NCBI RefSeq assembly: GCF_020536995.1
Contig: NC_068360.1
Span: 91,745,419-91,809,418, forward strand
DNA length: 64,000 bases
Reading direction: 5' to 3'
Origin: Dreissena polymorpha
Lineage: Eukaryota; Mollusca; Bivalvia; Myida; Dreissenidae
Position numbers and translations under genes: made by a program. Position 1 is the first letter of the stretch; each line of letters starts with the position of its first letter. Below the pieces are notes generated by a model, which was given only the letters and a program-made list of their open reading frames with translations, did not search any database and was not told the DNA's origin. Positions 1 to 12,630 of the stretch are shown in pieces.

Positions 1-1979
1 TGAAACATTTGTATTTAAATTTTGTCGATTTAACAAAACGTGAAAAGGCCCCTTTAATAACTACGCATCGAATCTCAAAACCGGTGGTTATAACCGCAAT
101 AGGTCAACATAAATTATTTCTGTACACTGCTGATGTTTAATTTTTATTTAGCTTTAGCTCTCATCATTTGCTTATTAATTGTTCAATATGTGTGAATGCC
201 TTATTTATAAACATGTACGCCATAATAAGAAAGATGCTCTTAAATTGCTTGTTTCGTTCAATAAGTTCTATAACTTCTTCAGCTGTCGATGTAAGAGCTA
301 TGTTATAACAACTTTATCTCTAATACTCTTTGTTGGTCAGTAAAATACTAGAACAATGCCAAACAGGTTTGTTATCAAAAGGTTTTATTGAAACGTATTC
401 AGTTTGCTTACCCAACGATGTTACCATTTGATGAAATTTTCAACGCTATTGGTTAATGACAATTAGCGATGATAATGTAGTATCTGTTGATATTGAAGTA
501 ATGTTTATAAAAAAAAAATGCATTTTCTTCCGCCTAAAGGTTCTGTCAATGAAAGTTCAAAACCAACCTCAACATTTTTTAATTTCATAGAAGATCATAT
601 TGGCATTACAAACACGGGAAAATAAATGATTTGATATTCGGTGGTTTTGCAACTATCCTTGTGATATCTTTTAAAGATACTGTTTTTTTTAATTAATGAA
701 TGCCGCATTAATGCACAACAATGCTCATCGTAAGTGATATATTTATCAGTACACCGCTCCATTTATGTTCAAAATAAGCAAAAATCTCATAATGTTTTCG
801 AAGCGTATACTTGCTGTTTGTATATGCTTTGCACCGCAAAACACAACAACGAGTTTTGGCGCCATTTTGCGGCGTTCCACCCCATCCAAAATTCTGCCAT
901 AATGATATAAACGTATCTATGATACGGTGTTTCTAAAATAGTTATATGTAGAAAGAACGCCGCAAATTGTTTAAAATCGCCATTCTAGACAAAAATCGCA
1001 GAGAGGAAATACCGCCTGTCACAAAACCCTTTCCTCGGCCGAGTGTTGGAGAACTTCCCACTCACCTGTCATCAAACAGATCGCTAATTGATGTGACAAA
1101 CTGATTGCATCAATAGCCGTTTATAAATTTTAAATATTGCTAGCTATTTGATGAACAGGGGGTAATTTTCCATTCACTAGTTTAATTGTTTAAGCGTCGT
1201 GATAATTTACAGTAATTCAAAATGATTCCGTCACAAAATATATAACAGAAGGACAATACATGTTAAATAGTCATGAATTACTATCTGATATAACACGGAA
1301 CGACTGCTTAAGAAATTATCGACCAACGACACGACTATAGATTCATATGTTTTCATTACTAATTGAGTGAAATTGTCGGCCAATGAAACGACTATTGATA
1401 CATATGTTTTCTTTACTCATTGAGTGAAATTGTCAATTAAAGTTTGCAGCTTATTGTATAAGTATGTAACTGTATAGGGCTTACTCCTTTCTTTCCGATG
1501 CATGCCAGATAAACTGGATCTCTAATCTATATTGCCATTCTCTATTTTAAAGTTCACATCCCATGAGCTCTATTTAGCTGTGACAAAGTTATCTCGCGGA
1601 TAAGCAACTTACGTAAACACTCTGGAAAAAAGGCAATCTGAAACTAAATACATGAATATTTAATATAATATTATATTACCATCCCCGTGCTATTGTATTA
1701 TTGTAAAGGCGTCTCTTGAACTATTATTTATTCAAAACTCACCCATTGTTTTTAAGTGTTCATTCCGTCGCCATTTCTAAGCCCCTTTATTCTCATCGTC
1801 ATCATTCAACAACCTCTTGCTGCTCAAAGGCATATGCTATTACCTAGCGAAAAGCTTATTAGAACTTTAAATGTTATATGCATAATGTATTTCTTGGAAT
1901 TTAACATAAATTTTGAATGCAAATATGGCAAGTAATTTCCATGAGGGGGAAGTTTTGGGGAAATTAAATACAAAAGTGA
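1..1979. other. AT-rich non-coding flank
   Basis: I see no supported exon, RNA gene or transposon here. The stretch is AT-rich and lies upstream of gene A, so it could hold 5' exons, a 5' UTR or promoter of that gene, but nothing in it reads as a signal peptide or a CCP module. The only structure noticed is a short direct duplication near 1320-1433, listed separately. Confidence 0.5.
1320..1433. repeat. 57-bp direct tandem duplication (2 copies)
   Basis: Two adjacent 57-bp units begin with GACCAACGAC and GGCCAATGAA and both end in TTGAGTGAAATTGTC. They differ at several positions, so the duplication is not recent. Confidence 0.75.
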
Positions 1980-1980
1980 A

Positions 1981-2850
1981 AAGAATCTTATTCAAATCGA
2001 ACAAACGCATTCAAAGTATATTTGATTGGCAATTTAGGGTCTAATGCATCATACAATGAAAAGTAAATGTCAAATTTACGATACATCGAGGTAAAACCTG
2101 GCAATGTGTATGCATCTTTTTGGAACTATTTTTTTGGCAATTTACCCGAATGAAATCAGTACGCTCAATTCGCTAATACAAAACAAATATACAAATTGAA
2201 TGACTTAATGCTTTGATTCGACAACAAACGTGTATTAACAGAGAGAACACAGTAAGTTATGTTGTTGTATCAAGCCAATAAGGGGTTCTTATTTTACTTT
2301 TGCTAGTTGTATACGGGTAAATCATTATTTACTATTTCACAACTTTAAATGCATTGTTACAATGTGCTCATATAACACATTTGATCAGTTATTTTTGTAT
2401 TGTCTAAATATTATGATAAGTATTTAGTAGTTCAATCCTCTTGAACATTATTCATACGGACTAGTTGGTTTCTGTTAAAAGTCAAAATAGATCAGCATGT
2501 AGACCTGATAATTCTTCTTCTCTAGATTGTGACTGAAAATGGTTCAGATTAGTACAATAAAGTTCTCTGATTTGTTTGATCAAAACATCTCTATGTAAAT
2601 ACACGTTTCCTGTCGAAGAATTTCTTTAAGTCACTCAATTTGAACATTTGTTTACATTAGCAAAGTGAGCGTAATGATAACATTTGGGTACATTGGCAAT
2701 ACAATAGTTTCAAAACGATGCATATAAATTATCAGGTTTTAGGTCAATGTATCGTAAATGTAGATTGATATTTCATTGTTTAATAATTTATATAAAAAAT
2801 TTCAAATTAAATATACTTTGAATGCGTTTGTTCGATTTGAATAAGATTTT
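1981..2850. mobile_element. Inverted-repeat element, about 0.87 kb, non-autonomous
   Basis: The first about 135 bases (1981-2117) are repeated in inverted orientation at 2717-2850. The outer ends read AATCTTATTCAAATCGAAC and the arms share CGCATTCAAAGTATATTT and TTTACGATACAT. The middle has no long reading frame. A related arm occurs at about 53403-53770. No clear target-site duplication was found, so the true outer ends are uncertain; similarity with the 53.65-kb copy continues past 2850 to about 2910. Confidence 0.6.
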
Positions 2851-4704
2851 ACTAATGGCTGCCGAGCACGTTGCAGAGGTGTATATGAGAGCATAGAGGG
2901 ACAACTATGTCACATTTAGCGAATAATCCATTACGGCTTTTCTTATGCAACAATTTGATTTTCTACAGTTTCACAGTTTGTATTCACTGTCGTTTTATTA
3001 CACTGAATAATATTATATTATGTTCCATTCCTGAATGAGTTATCTGAATCTTTTTTCTCGCCCCTTCTATAAACTCTAAAGTATTTTATTGAGTCCAAGT
3101 ATGTGCATTCTTTTAAGTCATGGAATGGGTAATTTAATATGATTGTTTTGGCATTTGATGAGGGTTTTTCATAAGTATTGACTATAATCAGGCATTATTT
3201 AACATTTGTCATATAAATGAATGTATGATGTTTAATTATGCAATTATATACAATACTGTTCACTTTATTTGAAAAAAAATGTTTTCGATATTGTATTGCA
3301 ATACGCTATTAAGTCATGCAAATACATCTTCATATACACAAAATTAAATGTGTCCCTTTTAACTAACAAACATTTTCAAATTGATATCTTAAAACGAAAA
3401 AACATACATGCTCTGTATCGGACAAGTGTAGATAGTTCAGTATTGAACCAATATTTCGTCGCTGTAGTATACACCTTCCATGAGGACTGCGTGTAACACG
3501 GGTGCTAATGCCACAGTGATAAGGCGTTGCCATGGATGGAACGCGCACTGTAACCTGATGATGTCTAACTGTTACAATCCAAGGGTGTGTGTCAACTTAT
3601 ATTCAATTGATCACATGATAATGTGTGTGCGCATTTATACTAATACTATGCGATCGGGGCTATTTTGATTGAGAATGCAGAATTCTGGATGCAAAGTGGT
3701 TAAATGAAGTAACGGACTTCTTTCGTCGGTATTCGTATTTTACGTGAAGTATGGTGCGAATTGCAGAAGGCAATCGCTCCCCCCAAAACAATGACTTTAC
3801 TGAATGCGAAGGTGGACAAACCATTTGGTTGCTTTTTGTGAATAATGCGCTTTTTTGTTTTTTAGAAATAATTAACGACTTATTGTTGGTTCAGTGGTAA
3901 AACCTCAGATGCGTATGAATTTATATTTTTCATCTTATGATGCTTTTTAGTATGTTATATTTTCATTTCTCAAAGCAGGTAATCATCTTTAAACATTCAT
4001 AAGACCACGTACAACGTACAATATATTACAAAAGTGTACATATTTAACTAAATTGAAAATACAGATAATGTAAAACACCAATTAAAAATACGACATCTTT
4101 AATAGATTTTATTTCGACAAAGGAAGTTTTAAATTGTGTTAAATATTTAAATGACGTTACTAAGAGTTACTTTTCAAAATAAATGCACTGGTCATTTTTT
4201 AATTAACTAAACACAAATCATGGACATTTGGGCATTATTTAAAAATGACACGTCTGCATGGCAGTATATTATCGATCTGAAAATATTTCGAAAAAGACGT
4301 TCTTTTGTCGTTTATGAAAAACTTAGCTGCAGTTACATCTTTATAAACTTTGACTTTTGCATTAAATGCTTTAAGTAGAGCGTTATTTATGGGGTTTGAT
4401 ATGCATGTTTGTAATAATAAAATTATGTTACGAATTTGCAAACTTTCAAACTGGTGAACGGTTTATGTGGTCTTAAAAGTGTTTATAAAATATTTCAAAT
4501 GTAGAATTGTTACGTAAATGCAGACCTTTTTATGTTTTTTTTTTATAAATAATATTGATTGTATTTTAATGTAAGATTGAGTAGTTGTTCTTTTTAAATA
4601 AAGGACGGAGAAAAGTGCGACAAGATGTGTCCATATAATCCAAAATCGCTGCTGCAAACATGTGACTTCACCTCAGAAACTTGCCTTACAGATGGTATAT
4701 ATGA
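2851..4704. other. Non-coding stretch, no gene recognised
   Basis: AT-rich sequence with scattered short open frames and no convincing splice-bounded exon. One cysteine-rich frame at about 3480-3598 resembles the spacing of a rhamnose-binding lectin, but it lacks convincing splice sites and was not accepted. The right part (2851-2910) still matches the element described to its left. Confidence 0.4.
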
Positions 4705-4934
4705 GTCACGCTCTGTGAAAAGGGGGTTTTAAACATGTGCGTAAAGTGTCGTCCCAGATTAGCCTGTGCAGTCCGCACAGGGGACGAAACTTTACGCCTC
4801 AACTAGATGTTTGCTAAGAATAAACTTTCCTTAAACGAAAAATACAATAAAAGCTGAGAGTTTCTTTTTTATTGTACATGCTTATCTGGGATGACAACGC
4901 ACATGAATTTAATCCTCTTATCACAGAGCGAGGC
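4705..4934. mobile_element. MITE family 1, copy A
   Basis: Inverted-repeat element whose left part reads GCGTAAAGTGTCGTCCCAG followed by the inner palindrome of the family, and whose right part returns as TCTGGGATGACAACGC. The outer ends pair as CACGCTCTGTGAAAA with the 3' TCACAGAGCG. This copy is diverged. It has no coding capacity. Confidence 0.75.
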
Positions 4935-5319
4935 TTGTTGTGAAACAAGTAATTTATAGAAGATTTTGATTGTTTTCGTATTTTGTTATAAAAAACAGTT
5001 TCAGCTGATCAATGAAATCATAAATTTATTCAGATAATCAGTCATAAGAATGATCAAAAATGAACTTTACAGAAATCTGTACTAAATAACATCCAATCAA
5101 ACAACATACACACAACGGTGCACTAACTGTTTTAATAACACTAATTTGGTAACAGTTTATTCGTACATTTAAGTTACGCCATAACCGTTTACAAGAACAC
5201 TCGACAGTTTAAAATAAATACATCATATGATGTGTTGAGGCGTTGCATTTCAAATGTACATAAGTTATTCTCATTTCCTTCTTTTGGTTCTGAATTTAAA
5301 TACGCCATACTTGTCTCAG
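4935..5319 (+). other. Sequence immediately upstream of the first CCP exon of gene A
   Basis: AT-rich sequence that ends in a plausible acceptor (TTGTCTCAG) at 5319. Because the exon that follows starts in phase 1, this should be intron, with further 5' exons of gene A lying upstream, possibly beyond the window. Confidence 0.4.
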
Positions 5320-5496
5320 TGTGTCCACCATTCGATAAGGCGGCAAAGACCAACGGAGTGATCCTCGGAAACATGCACATGGAAGGTCATAGACGCAGGC
5401 TGGAATGTAACCATGGTTACCTACCGCTCGATCTAAACAATGTGACCAGTCAATGTCAGAACGGGCGCTGGACGAACGTGACCACTTGTGTTCAAG
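5320..5496 (+). CDS. Gene A, CCP (Sushi) module exon 1
   Basis: A 177-bp exon (59 codons) that starts and ends in phase 1, the classic symmetric layout of a single CCP module. The acceptor is TTGTCTCAG and the donor is CAAG|GTCAGT. The encoded module has the four CCP cysteines (in VCPPF, LECNHGY, SQCQNG and VTTCVQG) and the conserved tryptophan in GRWTN just before the fourth cysteine. CCP modules are small beta-sandwich folds that mediate protein contacts in complement regulators, selectins and invertebrate lectins. It is clearly related to the exon at 8282-8455 and probably arose with it by module duplication. No start codon is expected here, because an upstream exon must supply the first base of the initial codon. 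Confidence 0.85.
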
Positions 5497-5928
5497 GTCA
5501 GTTAACATTAAGCCATTGAGCAATTGATGTATTTATACCTGAATGCTTTCGATTGCGCTTAGTTTAATAAATTACTATCCGGTGTAAATGGCAATTGTGT
5601 TTAGTAAAATCGTATGTATAATTGCGTGTTTTGTAAATACAAGTATGTATTTGCAAAGTGTATATACATATATACAGTTCAAGACGATGGCAATCGATTA
5701 AATTCGTACATATTTATTTCAAAGTATTGAAATAAAGTTAAAAAAATACTTTATTGTTTATATTATCCGTTCAGTTGAAGTGATTTATACGTTAGGTCCG
5801 TCCATTTTACCGTATTTACTACATTTGCGAGTCTAGCCCGGATCTATTGTTCACGAAAAAGGTATATCCTGTACATTGCAAACGAAACTAGTACCAAAAA
5901 GAGAAAGAGAGTGAAGAGAGAGAGAGAG

Positions 5929-5969
<41 letters not shown>

Positions 5970-8281
5970 TGATATCAGAGATAAATAGAACAAAGTAGAG
6001 AGCAGATACGTAGATCTCAATGCTCTGCGAGGCTTCCTCCTGATCTCTCTATCGTTCGCTCTCTCTCTCTCTTCGCTCTCTCGTTTTCTCTGCTCTCGCT
6101 CTGCTCGCTCTCTTCTCTCTCTTTCTCTCTCCTCTCTCCCTCTCTCTCGCCCTCTCCGTGCGCTCTTCTCTCTCTGTCTCGTCGTTCCTCTCTCTCTCTC
6201 TCTCTCCTTCTCTTTCCCCTATCTCCTCTCTCTCCTGTCTCTCTTCTCTCTCCCTTACTCGCTCTCTACGCTCTCTTTTCTCTCTCTCTCGTCCGCTCTC
6301 TCTCCCTCGCCCTCCGTCTCTCTTCTCCTCTCTCGTCTCCTCCTGCTCGCGCTCTCCTCTCTCTCTCCCTTCCTTCTCTCCTCTCTCTCTCTCCTCTCTC
6401 CTGCTAGTTCTCCGCTCCTTCTCTATTTTACTTTTAGCTTCCTCTCCCGCTCCCCCTCCCTCCACCTCTCTTTTTTCCTCTCCCTCTCTGCCTGCCCCAT
6501 CTATCCCACTCCTGGGAAGTTCGAGAGAAAAGAGGAGAGCACGGCCTTAGTACAGGGAGCCGAGAAGGTGGATGGAGAACGCGAGGCCGGTCTTTCTTAG
6601 GGGTCTGTCTCTCCCTTGGCTCGGGACGAGGGAGCTTCTCTCTTTCCTCTCTCCTTCCGTCCTTTCTACTTTCTTCTTCCTGGCCTCTATGGGCCAATCG
6701 CCGTTCCGCCGAGGTGCCACAAGATCTCGCTCGGTCGCGGAGGAGCATGATAGAGAGGAGCTCTGAGCTGCTGCTTTCTCGCTAGAGCTAATGAGAGAGA
6801 TTCTCGAAGCTCTCTCTCTTAGAGGAAGATCTCTCTTCTGACTGGAGTTTCTCGCTCTCTCTCTCTCTTATCTTCTCCTCTCTTCTCTCTCTCTCTTCGC
6901 TCCTCTCCTCCTCTCTCTCTCTCTCTTCTCTCTTTCTCTCTCTCTTTCTTCTCTCTTCTCTCCTCTTCTCCTCCTTGCTCTCTCTCTTCTCTCCTCCTCT
7001 TCTCTCTCTCTCTCGCTCTCGCTCTCTCTGTCTCTCTTCTCTCTCTCTCTTTCTCTCTTTCTCTCTCTCTCTTTCCTCTCTCGCTCGCTCTCTCTCTCCT
7101 CTTCTCTCTCTCTCCTCTCTCTCTCTCTCGTCTCTCCCTTTTCTCTCTCTTTCTCTCCTCTCTCTCTCCCTCTCCCTCTCCCTTCGCTCCTCCCGTCTCT
7201 CTCTCTTCCCTCCTCCCTCTCTCTCCTCTCGCTCTCTCGCTCTTCTTTCTCTTCTCGCGCTCCTCCCTGCCTCTCTCTGCTCTCTTCCTCCCTCCCTCTC
7301 GCGCTCTTGCTCTCGCTCGCTCCCTCTCTCTCTCGCTCCTCTCTCTGCCCTCGCGCTCTCTCTCTCTCTGCTCTCTCTCTCTCCTTTCTCTTTGCTCTCT
7401 CCTCTCTCGCTCCTCTCGCTCGCTCTCTCCCCTTTCTCGCGGCCTGCTCTTCTCTTCTCTTCCTCCTTCTCTTCTCTCCTCTTCTCGTCTCTTTCTCTCT
7501 CTTCCTCTCTCTCTCTCCTCTCTCTCTCTCTTCCTCTCTCTCTCTCTCTCTCGCCTCGCTCGCTCTCGCTCTCTCTCGCTCTCTCGTCTCTCTGCTCTCT
7601 CTCTCTTCTCTCCTTCGCGCTCTCTCCTCTCTTTCGCTCTCTCTCTCCCTAATCAGTTATCTAAATAAAATTGCGATAAACATATCCAAAATAAATATGA
7701 TGCTAATAGAAAATATCAAAATTGTATTTGTTTCGCTGCAGTCGTTCGCGTTTTACACGAAAAGAGCTAAGGTTTGTTATAGTTAAAACGTAACGTTAGA
7801 CAAGTTAAAGGAGAAAATTTTGACACTTAGGTAATTTAAGGACACTGCAACGACTCAAGTTAAAATATGTATGTTTATTTAAAATTTTAAACACAGTCAG
7901 TAAGAGGAAGAGAAATACCGATAAAATAGGAATGGTAAACTGTGTTAGACTAAGTATATTCAATATGGCGATTTCATCAGTCAGAGGATGTTTGAACCAC
8001 ATGTTGTTGCTATGAACAAACATTGTAAAACAATATGTTAATGAAAATGAAAAATATATTGTGTCACTTAACATAGCCGATAACTATACTTCATTAACGT
8101 GCAGAGTGGTGTTATTAATGCATGAGAATATAAGTGATGAATGTGTTTTCATAAGGCTAAACAATTTTTTAAAAGCCTCGTAGCTATGTACAAACGGATT
8201 TTTTTTTATCAACTTGTAATATTTTAAGTGAACTAAGTTAATTATATACATATTATATCGTTTGAAACCCTTATTTTGTAG
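5497..8281 (+). other. Intron of gene A between the CCP exons
   Basis: Starts with donor GTCAGT and ends with acceptor TTTTGTAG. It contains the GA/CT simple-sequence tract at 5901-7650. The rest (5497-5900 and 7651-8281) is AT-rich sequence with nothing recognised. Long open frames inside the CT tract are low-complexity artefacts. Confidence 0.6.
5901..7650. repeat. GA/CT simple-sequence tract, about 1.75 kb
   Basis: A (GA)n run at about 5901-5967 is followed, after about 80 bases of ordinary sequence, by an imperfect (CT)n tract from about 6050 to 7648. The tract is interrupted by less repetitive sequence at about 6430-6840. The interruptions are irregular (CTC, CTTC, GCTC), as in old decaying repeats or noisy consensus from long reads. 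Reading frames on either strand here give only Ser/Leu/Arg/Glu-rich translations and should not be treated as genes. Confidence 0.9.
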
Positions 8282-8455
8282 TATGCCCTCAGTTTGAGAA
8301 CAAGAGACCTCACGGGACGGTGCTAGGAAACTCTATTTTCGAGAGTGCCACGAACAATTTGACTTGCGATGATCGCTACAGTCCCCTTGACCCAGCAAAA
8401 ATAGTCAGCCAATGTACAAAGGGCGAATGGACGGAAATGACGAAGTGTGTTCCAG
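8282..8455 (+). CDS. Gene A, CCP (Sushi) module exon 2
   Basis: A 174-bp exon (58 codons), phase 1 at both ends, with acceptor TTTTGTAG and donor CCAG|GTATGA. It encodes a second CCP module with four cysteines (in VCPQFEN, LTCDDRY, SQCTKG and MTKCVPG) and the tryptophan in GEWTE. It aligns with the first CCP exon along its whole length: both carry the LGN stretch after the first strand, Y.PLD in the middle, and VSQC or TSQC before the tryptophan. The frame stays open for about 40 codons past the donor, but that sequence is AT-rich and unlike a domain, so the splice site is preferred. Confidence 0.85.
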
Positions 8456-8988
8456 GTATGAGATGTGAACTTTATTTAATATTAAACACGAAATGTTTTA
8501 TTATCATTTACCGGTATCAACTATATGATGATAATAAGTTTCAAAATTACATCATTAATTTTCAAGCGTTTAGGTCATAATGTTGTGAACAAGAGCTAAC
8601 ACAACTGATATAATTATGTTGTTTCGAAAAATAGTTACCATAGAATAAATTCACTGTCAGACATAGAAACTACCATTATGCTAATGAATAAGATTGCAAA
8701 AAGTTATGTGACCAGGATCTATTTGGGAAAACAATTCAGAGCCATAGTCTGACCAAATGCTGACGTATAGCAAAAAAAAAAATCAACACATTTTATTTCA
8801 TGTCCGGTATCAAGTACATACAGAAAAACATATGCAACACATCTAAAGTCATAAGTTATCAATATAAATATAGATGGTGACATACAATGTTGTTATCATA
8901 ATACAGTGAAAAAATCTCTAGTGTATATTTACATTACAAGAAAAAGCATACTTCAACATTATACATAAATTGAAATATCATACAAAAA

Positions 8989-9295
8989 CATATGCATTTC
9001 CTCTAAATACTATGATCTTAAGACTGTAAATAATACTATGTTGATAATAAGATCACAGGCAGTATTTCTTTGTTGGACATTATCTATCCAATTTTACAAA
9101 GCATATGCATTTCCTCCAAGTATTATGCTCTTACGAGAGTTAATAATACTATGCGCATAACAAGATCACAGGCAGTATTTTTTGTTGGAGATTATATATT
9201 CGATTTTACAAAACATATGCATTTCCTCTAAAATAGTATGCTCTTAAGAGTGTAAATAATACTAGGCTGATAACAAGATTACAAGATTATATATC
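8989..9295. repeat. 112-bp tandem repeat, about 2.7 copies
   Basis: Units begin at 8989, 9102 and 9214 with CATATGCATTTCCTC and share TAATACTATG, AACAAGATCACAGGCAGTAT and TTGTTGGA blocks. The spacing is 113 and then 112 bp. The array lies on the 3' side of the minus-strand LINE ORF2 and could be part of its 3' UTR, but this is not established. Confidence 0.75.
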
Positions 9296-9792
9296 CAATT
9301 ATGACAAGGAAAAGACAAAAGACATTTAAAATTTACAAAATTAGAGCAAACTGAGGAGAGGCTCTAAATATATGACAGTAATTTTGTGATGGAAAAACAC
9401 TAAAAAAGTATTTATAGGAACAAAAGTAAAAAACAAAAAGACATTTTCCAGTATGTATACATAACTTAAGCAGTTATAAATTGTAATAGGCAGATAGGGT
9501 ATGCATAAACATATGAAAAGATGCAAAGAAAAGCAATAATAGGTACCTTTAAAAAAACATCATTTTCCAGAATGTATACAAATATGTATTAAATGTAATA
9601 AGCAAATAGAATTTGCAAATTCAAAAGATAAAAGGAATAGATAGTCAAAAATAGGAACATGTAATTGTGATTTATGATTATGAAACATTGGTCGTTATAC
9701 CTATAAGATTACCATTTGGTTCTTTGAGTTAAAACATAGTATTTATACAAAGTTGTAAAAAAGACAACAATAACAAACATTAAATTTAAATA

Positions 9793-10185
9793 CTAAGTTT
9801 GTTCTACAATGGTAATAAACAATTCCCATTCACTGTAAAAGGATTCTAAATTATTTTTTGAAATTGATATATTTCTTAAATTATCATATTGATACTTAAT
9901 GTATTTTTTTTTGGCTCCAGTAATGTTTGGAATTAATTTACTCATTTTACACTTGTATAAGTATAGTTTAATAAACAAAATAACATTATTTAGGGCTCTA
10001 GCTGCCTTTGTTAAATACCGAAGGAGAAAAGTTTTCTTATTCATGAAAGGAAACAGTTGCTCTGGTAATATCTCATTAATTAATGCATTAGATATATGAC
10101 ATTTCCAGAATAAATGTTCTAAAGTTTCCTCACTTTGTTTGCAAAAAGAACATAATGGATCATCAGTTATTTTCATTTTGTGCAA
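9793..10185 (-). pseudogene. LINE ORF2, C-terminal cysteine-knuckle segment
   Basis: This 130-codon minus-strand frame is the last open piece of ORF2. It contains CSFCKQSEETLEHLFWKC, the zinc-knuckle-like motif (C..C.....E...H.F..C) found near the C terminus of L1/Tx1-type ORF2 proteins. It is followed by the lysine-rich tail and a stop. The upstream part continues in another frame because of a frameshift. A second fragment of the same family lies at 31835-32200. Confidence 0.75.
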
Positions 10186-11279
10186 TATACTATTTGTTCC
10201 AAGTATCCTATGAATAATTCTGTATTGGAATCACTGAACCTTTACATCAATTGTTATTAAAAAGGGTAGTTCAAAAATACAATTCCATTCATTTTCATTA
10301 ATTATGGTATTGAGTTTTATACCCCATTTTGCTTTAACTGAAGGTTGTTCATTGTTTGTATTTACAATATTGTATAGTCTTTAAGCACCGGATTCCGGTT
10401 TTAATATTAGTTGTAATAATGGGGGCAAAAAAGGTTTAATCATGTGTTGGGTGGGACAGGGTAAACAATATTTTTTAACAATTTTTTTCTATTGCTCTTA
10501 TCGCCCCTATGTAATTTATGTAATTGATTTTCAAATTGTATGTTTCACTCAAATTATCAACAGAAATAAAAGTTCCGTTTTTGAATATATCACCTATACA
10601 GTGAATTCCAATGTCAAACCATGACTTAGAGAAAAAACTTTAATTTCATATCAATAGATTTGGATTATAAACAAGTGGATAATACAACAATTCTTCTGCT
10701 TTTACATCTAATTTACTACAATAAAGTGAGAAGCTTTTTAAAACATCATCTACCTAAAAAGGGTTTAACATTCTGTTAGATATATTTAAAGCATAATGAT
10801 AAATGCAATTAAAAAGTTTATAAGTATCCAAGTACAGTTGTGATATATATATCCAATTTCCTCTTAAGGATTGATTTTTTTTGCAACCAGGTAAGCTTAA
10901 ATAAGAAAGAATAAATGCATCCAAATTTATCATTTTTAAACCTCCTTCACTATACTCCTTTACAATTGCTGAAAACTTTATTTTACCCTGCCCATCCCAA
11001 ATAAAAGTCGGAATAGAAGATTTTATTGAATTTAACATGATATTGGGTGGGCTAGGCAGTGATATGAACAAGTGATTGAATACTGACACAATAAGTGTTT
11101 TCACAATATCAATCTTTCCAATTGGTGTTAAAATTCTTCTTTTCCAATTTTTCAGGATATTTTCCATTTTAACAATTTTCTCAGTGTAATTTATTTGAAA
11201 TATTTTTGACAGTTCAACATGTAAATTTATTTCAAGCAGTTTAAAGCTGTTTTGCATCCATTTAATTTCCATTTTGTTT

Positions 11280-11960
11280 TTATGGTATAAGAACTATATT
11301 TCTGCTTGCCAATCCTTACAACATTAGTTTTATCAAAATTAACATTAAGACCTGAAATATTTGAAAAGTCATGTATAACAGTGAGTGTTTCATTTAATGA
11401 TTGTTCGGTACCATCTAATAAAATAGTATCATCAGCAAACTAGGATAATTTATGTTCAATTCCATGTATTGTTATACCTTTTATATTTTTGTTTTCTCTA
11501 AATATATGTGACAGAACTTTAGCGCAGAGGATAAAATATAACATGAGAGGGGATTTCCTTGCCTGCAGCCCCTTTCAATAGGGAAAACGTACGACAAGTA
11601 GCCACACTGGGAAACAGCCAACTTAGAATATTTATGTACAATTTGAAACCAACGCTTTATGTCAGGACCGAAATTGAAGAAAGAAAGTGTATTTTGTACA
11701 AAAGACCACGACAATGAATCGAACGCCTTTTAAAAGTCTATTAGAAGAAGAAAATCTGGGATCTCGTTTACTTCAGTATAGTGCATGATGTCATAAATTA
11801 ACCTTGTGTTTTCCCCTTTAATGAAACCAGTCTGGTCATTATGAATTAACTTGTCCATAAATAATTTAAATCTATTAGATATTACTCCAGATGCAATTTT
11901 GAAAACAGTATTTAAAAGAATTATAGGGCGCAAATTTTGTATAAAAAGCCTAGATTTATC
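11280..11960 (-). pseudogene. LINE ORF2, reverse transcriptase core
   Basis: The RT fingers and palm blocks are readable across two or three frames. RPIILLNTVFKIASG and DQTGFIKG lie near 11850-11930. The LLIDF...KAFDS catalytic block spans about 11710-11750 and is interrupted by a stop. GCRQGNPLSCYIL lies near 11540-11580, and FADDTILLDG, with the catalytic YADD-type motif as FADD, near 11400-11440. These blocks match the L1/Tx1 group better than RTE or CR1. The copy is inactive. Confidence 0.8.
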
Positions 11961-12378
11961 ACCCTGTGGAATACATGTTATTATACCTTGAATTTGTGTT
12001 ATAGATAAATTTCAACATTCGAAAGCTTCGTTTAAGGCTCTTACAACAAAGGTACCATTTTGTTCCAGAACATTTTATAAAAATCTGCATTGAAGCCAGA
12101 ACTTCCAGGGCTTTTATTATTTGACATATTTTTTAAAATTGTTGAAGCTTCATCTAAAGTTATGATACCTTCAATTGAACTGGACTCTGTCTGATTTAAT
12201 TTTGGACAATTAAATCCCTTTACATAGTTATTATAGTCTTCAATTTTACGTTCATTCTTTTGCTTATATAGAGACTGATAATAACATGCTATTGTATTTA
12301 GTATACAATTTTGGTTATTTCACTATCATCTTCACTTTTTAGTTTATATATTGTTTTTTGTTATTGCATTATCTTTTT

Positions 12379-12630
12379 CTAGGCAGCAAAATATTTAGAT
12401 GGCTTTTCACCTTGTAAAGTCCACTGAAATTTGGATCTGATTGTACATCCTTTAAACTGTGTGCTCTGAATATTTTTTCTTTCAGAGTTCAAATTTTCTA
12501 CTTCTTCGATATTCTCACTTGAAAAGTTTTCTTTCAATTCTTTAATTCTAGCTAATATTTTGCTTTCTATAAATTTTGTTCCTTTATTTATATAAGACCC
12601 ATATGATATAGATTTGGCTCTAAGTTCCAT
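12379..12630 (-). pseudogene. LINE ORF2, linker between endonuclease and RT
   Basis: An 83-codon minus-strand frame, rich in Lys and Glu, ends in the conserved block IRSKFQWTLQGEKPSKYFA (compare the IRSRARW..EGEK.SKYF pattern of L1-type ORF2). It sits between the endonuclease start at about 13447 and the RT blocks at about 11930, in the order expected for the family. Confidence 0.7.

Noticed and set aside
3480-3598. Cysteine-rich frame (RRCHGWNAHCNLMMSNC) resembling a rhamnose-binding lectin exon, possibly an upstream exon of gene A
   Set aside because: Splice sites on both sides are weak, the spacing fits the family only partly, and the phase does not match the CCP exon at 5320 with confidence.
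6049-7786. Several long open frames (up to 225 codons) in the CT-rich tract
   Set aside because: They are translations of simple sequence (Ser-Leu or Arg-Glu repeats) and are open in several frames at once.
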